A stretch of DNA of 64,000 bases from Hymenobacter roseosalivarius DSM 11622 (GTDB lineage: Bacteria; Bacteroidota; Bacteroidia; Cytophagales; Hymenobacteraceae): contig NZ_FWWW01000055.1 of NCBI RefSeq assembly GCF_900176135.1, positions 62,001-126,000 on the forward strand, read 5' to 3'. Below the pieces are notes generated by a model. It ran no database searches and was not told where the DNA came from. It was given only the letters and a program-made list of their open reading frames with translations. Each line of letters starts with the position of its first letter. The first letter of the stretch is position 1. Of the stretch, positions 26,148 to 33,136 are shown piece after piece. The translations under genes were made by a program, and so were the position numbers.

Positions 26148-27392
26148 ATGCGCGAAACCGACATCTGCATTCTCGGGGCCGGCCCCGGCGGGGCCACGGC
26201 TGCCCTGCACCTAGCCAACGCAGGTCAGCGCTGCCTGCTGCTCGATCGCGCCACCTTCCCCCGCGACAAAATCTGCGGCGACGCGCTCAGCGGCAAAGTG
26301 GTAAGCGAGCTGCGCCGCATCGACGAAAATTTGCCCCCCAGACTTGCCGCCGACGCCACCCAGCTGCCCGCCTGGGGTATCGATTTCTTTGCGCCCAACG
26401 GCCGCCGCCTCGGTATTCCGTTTCGGCCTAATTTCAACAAAGCCACCGACCCCGCCGCAGGCCACATTGCCAAGCGCATCGACTTTGATAATTTTCTGGT
26501 AGAAGAAGTTCGCCAGCGGCCCGAAATCGAGCTGCTGGAAGGCGTAGACATCGCCCACCACGAGCGCACCGCCGACGGCCGCTGGCACCTGCGCTCCGCC
26601 GATGGCGCCGTGGAAATCACCGCCAGAATTTTGCTCGTAGCCAACGGGGCGCAGTCGGCGTTTGCGCGCCAGATTGGCGGCCATCAACTGGAGCCTGACC
26701 ATCACTGCGCCGGTTTACGGGCGTATTATCAGGGCGTAACGGGCCTCAGCCAAGACAATTTTATCGAGCTGCACTTTATCAAAGAGTTTTTGCCCGGCTA
26801 CTTGTGGGTTTTTCCTTTGCCCAATGGTCAGGCCAACGTGGGCGTGGGGATGCTAAGCAAAACGGTGTCGCAGAAGAAGATAAATCTGCGCCAGCGCCTC
26901 ACAGAAATCCTGGAAACCCACCCCGCCCTGCGGGAAAGGTTTAAAGACGCCGAGCGCCTGGGGCCGGTGCGTGGCTTCGGTCTGCCGCTGGGCTCCAAGC
27001 GCCGCTCCCTCTCCGGCGACGCCTACATGCTGCTCGGCGACGCGGGCTCCCTCATCGACCCCTTCTCCGGCGAAGGCATTAGTCACGCCATGGTCAGTGG
27101 CCGCCACGCCGCCGACTGGACCGCCCGAGCCTTGGCCGCTCATGATTTCTCGGCCAGTTTCCTCAGAGGCTACGACGCGGCCGTATATAATCGGCTGTGG
27201 CAGGAGCTGCGCCTGAGTCGGGCCATGCAGCGGCTGCTGGCGTTTCCGTGGCTGTTCAACGTGGTAGCCAACCGCGCCGCCAATAACCCCACGCTGGCCG
27301 AAACCATCAGCAATATGTTCCTGGATCTGAACCTGCGCGAGCGGCTGCGGCAGCCGAGTTTCTATGTGAAGCTGTTGCTGGGGGGCAAGTAG
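26148..27392 (+). CDS. Geranylgeranyl reductase-family FAD-dependent oxidoreductase
   Basis: 414 residues. FAD motif ICILGAGPGGATAALHLANAG (read from residue 6), the family Cys in RDKICGDALSGK, and the second motif MLLGDAGSLIDPFSGEGISHAM are present. This family saturates isoprenoid chains, for example those of archaeal lipids, chlorophyll or menaquinone. In Bacteroidota a role on menaquinone or a carotenoid chain is plausible but unproven. Full length, with C-terminal basic segment LRERLRQPSFYVKLLLGGK. Divergent from fabG. Confidence 0.88.
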   Translation: MRETDICILGAGPGGATAALHLANAGQRCLLLDRATFPRDKICGDALSGKVVSELRRIDENLPPRLAADATQLPAWGIDFFAPNGRRLGIPFRPNFNKATDPAAGHIAKRIDFDNFLVEEVRQRPEIELLEGVDIAHHERTADGRWHLRSADGAVEITARILLVANGAQSAFARQIGGHQLEPDHHCAGLRAYYQGVTGLSQDNFIELHFIKEFLPGYLWVFPLPNGQANVGVGMLSKTVSQKKINLRQRLTEILETHPALRERFKDAERLGPVRGFGLPLGSKRRSLSGDAYMLLGDAGSLIDPFSGEGISHAMVSGRHAADWTARALAAHDFSASFLRGYDAAVYNRLWQELRLSRAMQRLLAFPWLFNVVANRAANNPTLAETISNMFLDLNLRERLRQPSFYVKLLLGGK

Positions 27393-27410
27393 ATTCCTGC
27401 TCTAATCAGG

Positions 27411-27451
27411 TGGTCATGCTCTATGTGGCGTCCGCTTGTCGAAAGATCTCT
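27411..27451. repeat. Left arm of a split palindrome flanking the Imm50-like gene
   Basis: GGTCATGCTCTATGTGGCGT and the next 20 bases match the reverse complement of 28283-28322 at 31 of 40 positions, and resemble the compact palindrome at 21841-21952. The two arms here are 830 bases apart. Confidence 0.75.
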
Positions 27452-27474
27452 TCCACTCCGCCTGCATCTGTTAA

Positions 27475-28263
27475 ATGAATCTATCCATGGCAGAAACTGA
27501 AAACCCCGCAATTAGCCGGATAGTCAACTCTGAAATTGTTCTTCAGCATTTTGGCTACTGGCCAAGTTTTCATGACGCTGTCATTTCTAAAGTGACTTTT
27601 GAAGTTCACTCTCCATTTTTGGCTTCAGTCGCGTTTCTAATTGCAACCTGTGAGACGACGGATGAGGTCGAAGAACAAGGATATTACAAGCAGACAAAGC
27701 ATTGTGATATAGAGCTTCAGTTTCTAGGCATTCAGGAAATGGTTTTCGGCTTAGATCATCAACCCATCATCTTCAACTTATCCTTTGAAGAGCGTGATAG
27801 CTCTATAAAATGCTCAATGTCTTCCTCAGCAGAAGAATTTGCTATAGTTACCGAAAAAGTAGTTGTAAAGAGTTTGACGCCAACTACTCCAACCCCAGAT
27901 GAGGCACTTGAGGAAGTAAACTTGGACGAGCCTATGGACGCGAAAAATATATTCATTTCAAGTCAGCACCGGCTAAAGGATATTGATTGGTCGGATTTAA
28001 TTTATGTTGGCTTATACCACGAACAGGCTAATGAATATAAAGCCGATAAAGTGGCAGCATATGCTCATGGTTTATTTGACGAACAGGAAGTATATGTGGT
28101 TATTGATCGGCATGATTCCTATTTGTCAACATTGGACGAGGCACTAAAAAACGTGAGCGTATTTTTGAAAATAACTAACGTTCTACTGTGCGATACGTCA
28201 TTTACAAAGGCTATGCAGTTTAGTAAGATTGGTGTCATGTCCTACGGGCAGAAACGCAAGTAA
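27475..28263 (+). CDS. Imm50-like immunity-type protein, two domains, 262 aa
   Basis: The N-terminal 130 residues carry the pattern of the Imm50/'SFHDAE' family (FGYWPSFHDAVISKVTFEV, then DIELQFLGIQEMVFGLD and SSAEEFAIVTEKVVVKSL), found among polymorphic-toxin immunity proteins and related orphans. The C-terminal domain (KDIDWSDLIYVGLYHEQANE through YVVIDRHDSYLSTLDEALK) looks like a second globular unit I cannot name. The gene is clearly A/T-richer than its neighbours and sits between two palindrome arms, both signs of acquisition. No toxin gene is adjacent. Start may be 27475 or the Met four codons later. Confidence 0.75.
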   Translation: MNLSMAETENPAISRIVNSEIVLQHFGYWPSFHDAVISKVTFEVHSPFLASVAFLIATCETTDEVEEQGYYKQTKHCDIELQFLGIQEMVFGLDHQPIIFNLSFEERDSSIKCSMSSSAEEFAIVTEKVVVKSLTPTTPTPDEALEEVNLDEPMDAKNIFISSQHRLKDIDWSDLIYVGLYHEQANEYKADKVAAYAHGLFDEQEVYVVIDRHDSYLSTLDEALKNVSVFLKITNVLLCDTSFTKAMQFSKIGVMSYGQKRK

Positions 28264-28282
28264 TCCTCCACAACGAAGCGGT

Positions 28283-28322
28283 AGAGATGCTTCCGCAAGC
28301 GGACGTCAGATTAGGCATGACC
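28283..28322. repeat. Right arm of the split palindrome
   Basis: Pairs with 27411-27451 at 31 of 40 positions; starts 20 bases after the stop of the Imm50-like gene. Confidence 0.75.
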
Positions 28323-28351
28323 GCCTAGTTTCGATAGCTATATAATCCATT

Positions 28352-28546
28352 TTAGATTGTTGAATCAGGTGCGGTGGCGCTATTAGGATCAGTGTTGCGC
28401 GGGGCGGCGGGCTCACGCTCTACGGCTCGGCGGGCCGATGGCGTTGACTTATACTTGGTGGGCGCTTCCTGTTCGGGAGTAGAGGCACACTGCGTAGTGA
28501 GCAGCAGTAAGCTGGCTCCAAATAAGGAGAGTAGGGTTGTTTTCAT
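28352..28546 (-). CDS. Small lipoprotein, 64 aa
   Basis: Signal sequence MKTTLLSLFGASLLLLTTQC ends in a lipobox-type Cys; the mature peptide of about 45 residues is polar and Pro/Ala/Thr-rich (TPEQEAPTKYKSTPSARR), probably disordered. ATG 28546 was chosen because the signal peptide begins there. Such mini-lipoproteins are common in Bacteroidota. Divergent from the dihydrolipoyl dehydrogenase gene. Confidence 0.65.
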   Translation of the reverse strand: MKTTLLSLFGASLLLLTTQCASTPEQEAPTKYKSTPSARRAVEREPAAPRNTDPNSATAPDSTI

Positions 28547-28672
28547 AACAATAGAAAGTAAGGATAAAGCCCAAACCGGACCAGTTATCACGCGGTTGTG
28601 TAGTGTACGGCGAGGCCACCGCTGGGGGCAAATTCACGCGCTTTTTACCAAGAGCAACTCTACAAAACCTTA

Positions 28673-28704
28673 TTGTTGGGAGTAACAAACGCTGGTTATC
28701 TTTG
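28673..28704 (+). promoter_or_regulatory. Promoter of lpdA: TTG -33 and TATCTTTG -7
   Basis: TATCTTTG (28697-28704) matches TAnnTTTG, and TTG triplets at 28673 and 28676 lie 21 and 18 bases upstream, consistent with the Bacteroidota -33 element. This is the best two-part promoter in the window; leader about 60 bases. Confidence 0.65.
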
Positions 28705-28766
28705 CCCGGCTCGGGCGGCTGGCCTGCCCATGCGAAAATTTTCTTTCTCTTCTCAAGCACAAGAAC

Positions 28767-30161
28767 ATGGCATTGCAATATGATCTGGTCGTGGTTGGCA
28801 GCGGGCCGGGTGGCTACGTGGCCGCTATTCGGGCTTCCCAACTGGGGCTGAAAGTAAGCGTGATAGAGCGCGAATCGCTGGGGGGCATTTGTCTCAACTG
28901 GGGCTGCATCCCAACCAAAGCGCTGCTCAAAAGCGCCCAGGTATTCGAGTATTTCAAACACGCCGAAGACTATGGCCTGAAGGTGGAAAACCCCAGCTAC
29001 GACTTCGGGGCCGTGGTGCAGCGCAGCCGCGGCGTGGCCGATGGCATGAGCAAGGGCATCAACTTCCTGTTCAAAAAGAATAAAATTGAAACGGTATCGG
29101 GCACGGGCAAACTGCTGGCTCCCGGCAAAGTGGAGGTGACCAAAGCCGACGGCTCGAAGGAAACAGTAGAGGCTAAGCATATCATTCTGGCCACTGGCGC
29201 CCGCTCGCGCGAGCTGCCCAACCTGCCCATCGACGACAAGAAAATCATCGGCTACCGCAAGGCCATGACTCTGGAGCAAATGCCCAAGCGCCTCGTGGTG
29301 GTGGGCTCGGGCGCTATCGGCGTTGAGTTTGCGTACTTCTACCGGGCTATGGGCTCGGAGGTGACCATCGTGGAGTTCATGCCCCGCATTGTGCCTGTGG
29401 AGGACGAAGAAATTTCGCGGCAGATGGAGAAGTCCTTCAAGAAGATGGGAATGACCATCCTGACCAGCGCCGAAGTAACCAAGGTGGATACCAGTGGCAC
29501 CGGCTGCAAGGTGACGGTGAAAACCGCCAAGGGCGATCAGCAGATTGAGTGCGACGTGGTGCTCTCCGCCGTGGGCGTGCAAACCAACCTCGAAAATCTG
29601 GGCCTCGAAGAGCTGGGCATTAAAGTAGAGAAGGGCCGCATCATCGTGGATGAGTTTTACAAAACCAACGTGGACGGCATCTACGCCATCGGCGACATCG
29701 TGCCCGGCCCGGCGCTGGCGCACGTAGCGTCGGCTGAGGGCATTATCTGCGTAGAGAAAATCACTGGCCACCACCCCGAGCCGCTCAACTACCAGAATAT
29801 TCCCGGCTGCACCTACGCTCAGCCCGAAATCGCCAGCGTCGGCATGACCGAAAAAGAAGCCCGCGACAAGGGCCTGGACATTCTGGTGGGCAAATTCCCC
29901 TTCTCGGCTTCGGGCAAAGCCAGCGCCGGCGGCGTGAAAGACGGCTTCGTGAAAGTCATTTTCGACGCCAAGTACGGCGAGTGGCTCGGTGCCCACATGA
30001 TCGGCTCGAACGTGACCGAAATGATTGCTGAGGTAGTAGTAGCCCGCAAGCTCGAAACCACCGGCCACGAAATCATCAAGTCCGTGCACCCGCACCCGAC
30101 CATGTCGGAAGCCGTGATGGAAGCCGCCGCCGCGGCTTACGGCGAGGTGATTCACTTGTAA
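28767..30161 (+). CDS. lpdA: Dihydrolipoyl dehydrogenase (E3)
   Basis: 464 residues, complete. E3 reoxidises the dihydrolipoyl groups of the pyruvate and 2-oxoglutarate dehydrogenase complexes with NAD+. Seen: FAD motif VVVGSGPGGYVAAIRASQLG, redox-active disulfide GGICLNWGCIPTKALLKSA (Cys pair at about 43 and 48), NAD motif LVVVGSGAIGVEFAYFY, second FAD motif GIYAIGDIVPGPALAHVASA, and the C-terminal HPHPTMSEAVMEAA dimer-interface catalytic His. E1/E2 genes are not adjacent. A 577-residue open frame on the opposite strand is a shadow. Confidence 0.98.
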   Translation: MALQYDLVVVGSGPGGYVAAIRASQLGLKVSVIERESLGGICLNWGCIPTKALLKSAQVFEYFKHAEDYGLKVENPSYDFGAVVQRSRGVADGMSKGINFLFKKNKIETVSGTGKLLAPGKVEVTKADGSKETVEAKHIILATGARSRELPNLPIDDKKIIGYRKAMTLEQMPKRLVVVGSGAIGVEFAYFYRAMGSEVTIVEFMPRIVPVEDEEISRQMEKSFKKMGMTILTSAEVTKVDTSGTGCKVTVKTAKGDQQIECDVVLSAVGVQTNLENLGLEELGIKVEKGRIIVDEFYKTNVDGIYAIGDIVPGPALAHVASAEGIICVEKITGHHPEPLNYQNIPGCTYAQPEIASVGMTEKEARDKGLDILVGKFPFSASGKASAGGVKDGFVKVIFDAKYGEWLGAHMIGSNVTEMIAEVVVARKLETTGHEIIKSVHPHPTMSEAVMEAAAAAYGEVIHL

Positions 30162-30186
30162 GCAACAAGATTGAGCTTTCATAATT

Positions 30187-30223
30187 AAAAAGCCCCCCAG
30201 TGTATAGCTGGGGGGCTTTTTTT
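30187..30223 (+). terminator. Terminator after lpdA
   Basis: AAAAA, GCCCCCCAG, 7-base loop, CTGGGGGGC, TTTTTTT; canonical stem. Confidence 0.95.
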
Positions 30224-30280
30224 GCCTTTATTGTAACCTCGGCAGGTTTGCTGCCTGTTTGTGATTTCCCCCTTCAGCTT

Positions 30281-30520
30281 ATGTCAGTTACCAACAATAT
30301 TCTTCTTTACCAATTGCCCGACGGGCAAACGCAATTGGAAGTGCACCTGCAAAATGAATCAGTGTGGCTGACGCAGGTGCAGATGGCAGAACTGTTCGAT
30401 GCGTCGCATCCCAATGTGACTATGCACATTCGCAACGTGTTTAAGGAAGGCGAATTGGAGGAAAACGCAGTTGGTAAGGAATCCTTACTAACTGCCGCGG
30501 ATGGCAAGCAGAACTATTAA
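30281..30520 (+). pseudogene. Truncated RhuM/Fic-associated N-terminal fragment, 79 aa
   Basis: The sequence ILLYQLPDGQTQLEVHLQNE, then VWLTQVQMAELFDASHPNVTMHIRNVFKEGEL, matches the N-terminus of the RhuM (virulence RhuM / 'cell filamentation-Fic') family: a KilA/ANT-like DNA-binding module usually heading proteins of about 330 residues. The frame stops in ADGKQNY, where relatives continue into the main domain, and nothing similar is found downstream in any frame I could read. So it is a decayed remnant rather than a working gene. Two perfect hairpins follow immediately. Confidence 0.75.
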
Positions 30521-30542
30521 ATTATTTTTTCAGAAGGCAGTT

Positions 30543-30609
30543 AGTTGTCCGGAATTACCGGACAACTGTATCCGTAGCTTCACTTGTCAAGAATTCCTTG
30601 ACAAGTGAA
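30543..30609. repeat. Two consecutive perfect hairpins
   Basis: Hairpin 1: AGTTGTCCGG-AATTA-CCGGACAACT (30543-30567). Hairpin 2: 13-bp stem TTCACTTGTCAAG-AATTC-CTTGACAAGTGAA (30579-30609). Both have 5-base AATT loops and share a TTGTC stem word. No T run follows. Confidence 0.85.
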
Positions 30610-30643
30610 TTATTACGCGGACTATAAATGCATTTCTGCGAGC

Positions 30644-31564
30644 CTAATCCAGCACGGGTTCCAGCGGCACCTGGGGCCTTGGCTTACGACTCACTAGAAA
30701 GACGCCGCCAAAAATCAGGGCCGCTTGAAGGGCACGGCCCCAGGTGAAATGGTCTTTGCCTAGGCTCACGGCAATGAGCACGGCCAGCACCGGCTGCAAG
30801 TAGATATACACGCCCAGCAGGGCCGGGGAGGCGTATTTAAGCGCCCAGTTGTTGAGCAGATACGCGATAATGGTCAGGAAGAGGACCATGTAAATCACCT
30901 CGGACCAAATGTAGAGCGGAAAGGCGGCGTAGTTGGTTTCCAGGACGTTGCGCCAGCCAAAGGGCACCGCCACCAACGCCCCCACCTGAAAAATGCGGGC
31001 CAGCACGGTGAAAGCATTGTACTTGCGCATGAGCGGCGTCACCAGCACCAGGTACACCCCAAAAGCCGTGGCGTTGAGCAGAATAAGAATGTTGCCCAGG
31101 GTGGCATTAGGATAAATAGCGTCGGTGGGGTTGCGGCTCAGGATGAGCGTAGCGGCCCCGATGGCACCCAGCAAAATGCCCCCCACGCGGGCTCCCGTGA
31201 TTTTTTCGCGCAATAAGACCGCCGAAGCCAGGACCACTACGATGGGCGCGATGGTCTGAAGCAGGGATGCGTTGATGGGCGAAGTGTAATTAAGGCCCGA
31301 GAAAAACAGCAGCTGATTGACCCCAATGCCCGTGACCCCGCAGATGATAGAGCGCCCCGTATCGGCGCGGCCCTGAATGCGGTCCTGGGGGGCAACGAGG
31401 CGGCTGAGCACGGTGAAGAACAGGGCGGCCCCCACGATGCGCAGCGTCACGATGCCGAAAGGACCCATATAGTGGGGCATGACATCCTTGGAAAGACTGT
31501 AGTTGGCGGCGTAAATAAGGGCCACCAGAGACAAGGCCGCGTGTACGCGCAGAGAATTTTTCAT
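30644..31564 (-). CDS. EamA/DMT family transporter
   Basis: 306 residues with ten hydrophobic helices arranged as two EamA repeats (first half with YAANYSLSKDVMPHYMGPFG, second with VYLQP-like YIYLQPVLAVLIAVSLGKDH near the end). Members of this drug/metabolite superfamily export amino acids, nucleotides or other small molecules; the substrate here is unknown. ATG 31564 chosen since a TACCTTTG box ends 6 bases before it; longer upstream reading frame has no support. Monocistronic. Confidence 0.9.
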   Translation of the reverse strand: MKNSLRVHAALSLVALIYAANYSLSKDVMPHYMGPFGIVTLRIVGAALFFTVLSRLVAPQDRIQGRADTGRSIICGVTGIGVNQLLFFSGLNYTSPINASLLQTIAPIVVVLASAVLLREKITGARVGGILLGAIGAATLILSRNPTDAIYPNATLGNILILLNATAFGVYLVLVTPLMRKYNAFTVLARIFQVGALVAVPFGWRNVLETNYAAFPLYIWSEVIYMVLFLTIIAYLLNNWALKYASPALLGVYIYLQPVLAVLIAVSLGKDHFTWGRALQAALIFGGVFLVSRKPRPQVPLEPVLD

Positions 31565-31570
31565 CGGGCG

Positions 31571-31578
31571 CAAAGGTA
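31571..31578 (-). promoter_or_regulatory. -7 box TACCTTTG ending 6 bases before the EamA start
   Basis: Exact TAnnTTTG on the minus strand, predicting an essentially leaderless transcript. Confidence 0.55.
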
Positions 31579-31590
31579 AGAGTAGCCGGT

Positions 31591-31697
31591 GGACCGACGA
31601 ATCGCCCAAAGGGCTTCGTCGGTCCATTATCGTTGAAGGCCGTTAGGCGAGTCGTTCAACGATAGTGGTACTACTACTTTTTCCGTCGTAGTACCAC
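31591..31697. repeat. Composite of three hairpins between divergent genes
   Basis: Hairpin A GGACCGACGA...TCGTCGGTCC (31591-31625), hairpin B ATCGTTGAA...TTCAACGAT, and hairpin C GTGGTACTAC...GTAGTACCAC (31665-31697). B and C share words with elements at 5889, 12146 and 62597. Confidence 0.85.
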
Positions 31698-31718
31698 CCG
31701 CAAGCTTCACGCTACATC

Positions 31719-31726
31719 TATCTTTG
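31719..31726 (+). promoter_or_regulatory. -7 box TATCTTTG before rarA
   Basis: Exact TAnnTTTG match 16 bases before the rarA ATG. Confidence 0.5.
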
Positions 31727-31742
31727 AGTTTTCCTCGCACTT

Positions 31743-33074
31743 ATGACGACCGGCTCCCTCTTCGACCCCGAACCTACTCCGGCCCAACCCGCCAATCCTG
31801 CCCAAAATGCCCCCCTGGCGGAGCGCCGGCGTCCGCGTACGCTTGGCGAGTACGCCGGGCAGCAGCACCTGGTAGGCCCGGCCGGCGTGCTGCGGCGCTA
31901 CCTGGCCGGAGGGCGCCTGCCGTCCCTGATATTGTGGGGGCCGCCGGGCGTGGGCAAAACCACCCTGGCCCACCTGCTGGCCGAGGAGCTGAAACAGCCC
32001 TTTGTGGCCCTGAGCGCCATCAACGCGGGCGTGAAAGATGTGCGCGAGGTAATTGAGAAAGCCAAGGCGCGGCCGGGCACGGTGCTCTTTATTGATGAAA
32101 TTCACCGCTTCAGCAAGTCGCAGCAGGACGCGTTGCTTGGGGCGGTGGAGCGCGGCACGGTCACGCTGATTGGGGCTACTACCGAGAATCCGTCGTTTGA
32201 GGTGATTCCGGCCTTGCTGAGCCGGGCGCAGGTGTACGTGCTGGAGCCGCTGAGCAAGGAAGTGCTGACGGGGTTGGTTGATAAAGCCTTAGCCGAAGAC
32301 GAAACCCTGCGGCGCAAAAACGTGCGCGTGGCCGAGTACAGCGCCCTGCTCACTATCTCCGGCGGCGACGCCCGCAAGCTGCTCAACCTGCTCGAAATAG
32401 TAGTGGAAGCCAGCCCAGCGGATGCCAAAACGGGCGAAACCGTCATTACCGACGCCCTGGTGCAGGAGCTGGCCCAGCAGCACCTGGCCCGCTACGACAA
32501 AGGCGGCGAAATGCACTACGATGTCATTTCGGCCTTTATCAAAAGCATCCGCGGCTCCGACCCCAACGCGGCCCTGTACTGGCTGGCCGTGATGCTGGAA
32601 GGCGGCGAAGACGTGAAGTTCATTGCCCGCCGTCTGCTCATTCTGGCTTCCGAAGACATCGGCAACGCCAACCCCAACGCCCTGATGCTGGCCCAAAGCT
32701 GCTTCCAGGCCGTCACGGTTATCGGCCTGCCCGAAAGCGACATTATTCTGGGGCAAACCGTGGTGTATTTGGCGACCAGCGCGAAGAGCAACGCCAGCTA
32801 CAAGGGCATCCGGGAGGCGCGGGCGCTGGTGCGCCAGCAGGGTGTGCAGCCGGTGCCCATTCCGCTGCGCAACGCGCCCACCCGCCTGCTGAAGCAGCTC
32901 GGCTACGGGCAGCAATACCAGTACTCGCACGACTACGATGGCAATTTTGCCCCCCAGGAGTTTTTACCCGAGGCCCTCAGCGGCACCCGCTTCTACGAGC
33001 CCGGCCACAACGCCAGCGAGCAGAAGCTGCGCGAGCGGCTACGGCAGTGGTGGGGGGCAAAATATGGGTATTGA
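31743..33074 (+). CDS. rarA: Replication-associated recombination protein RarA
   Basis: 443 residues, full length for RarA/MgsA, a AAA+ clamp-loader-like ATPase working at stalled forks. Seen: the N-terminal LAERRRPRTLGEYAGQQHLV, Walker A LWGPPGVGKTTLAHLLAEEL, Walker B VLFIDEIHRFSKSQQDALL, sensor 1 IGATTENPSFEV and arginine-finger LLSRAQVYVLEPL. The C-terminal MgsA tetramerisation domain includes FIKSIRGSDPNAALYWLAVM, then ASEDIGNANPNALMLA and YLATSAKSNASYKGI. The sppA gene follows after 62 bases. Confidence 0.96.
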   Translation: MTTGSLFDPEPTPAQPANPAQNAPLAERRRPRTLGEYAGQQHLVGPAGVLRRYLAGGRLPSLILWGPPGVGKTTLAHLLAEELKQPFVALSAINAGVKDVREVIEKAKARPGTVLFIDEIHRFSKSQQDALLGAVERGTVTLIGATTENPSFEVIPALLSRAQVYVLEPLSKEVLTGLVDKALAEDETLRRKNVRVAEYSALLTISGGDARKLLNLLEIVVEASPADAKTGETVITDALVQELAQQHLARYDKGGEMHYDVISAFIKSIRGSDPNAALYWLAVMLEGGEDVKFIARRLLILASEDIGNANPNALMLAQSCFQAVTVIGLPESDIILGQTVVYLATSAKSNASYKGIREARALVRQQGVQPVPIPLRNAPTRLLKQLGYGQQYQYSHDYDGNFAPQEFLPEALSGTRFYEPGHNASEQKLRERLRQWWGAKYGY

Positions 33075-33097
33075 GGCCCTCGTCACCCAAACCCTTC

Positions 33098-33105
33098 TAC
33101 ATTTG
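33098..33105 (+). promoter_or_regulatory. -7 box TACATTTG before sppA
   Basis: TAnnTTTG match 31 bases before the sppA ATG, so sppA can be transcribed separately from rarA. Confidence 0.45.
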
Positions 33106-33136
33106 TTAAGCACTCAGCTATAACTCTTCTATTCCC

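Noticed and set aside
28449..30182. 577-codon open frame on the minus strand, opposite the dihydrolipoyl dehydrogenase gene
   Set aside because: It mirrors the codon bias of lpdA, has a His/Ala/Phe-rich composition with no motif, and would run through the lpdA promoter and terminator. It is a shadow frame of a high-GC gene.
32289..32930. 213-codon minus-strand frame opposite rarA
   Set aside because: Antisense shadow with Gly/Gln/His-rich sequence and no homology recognised.
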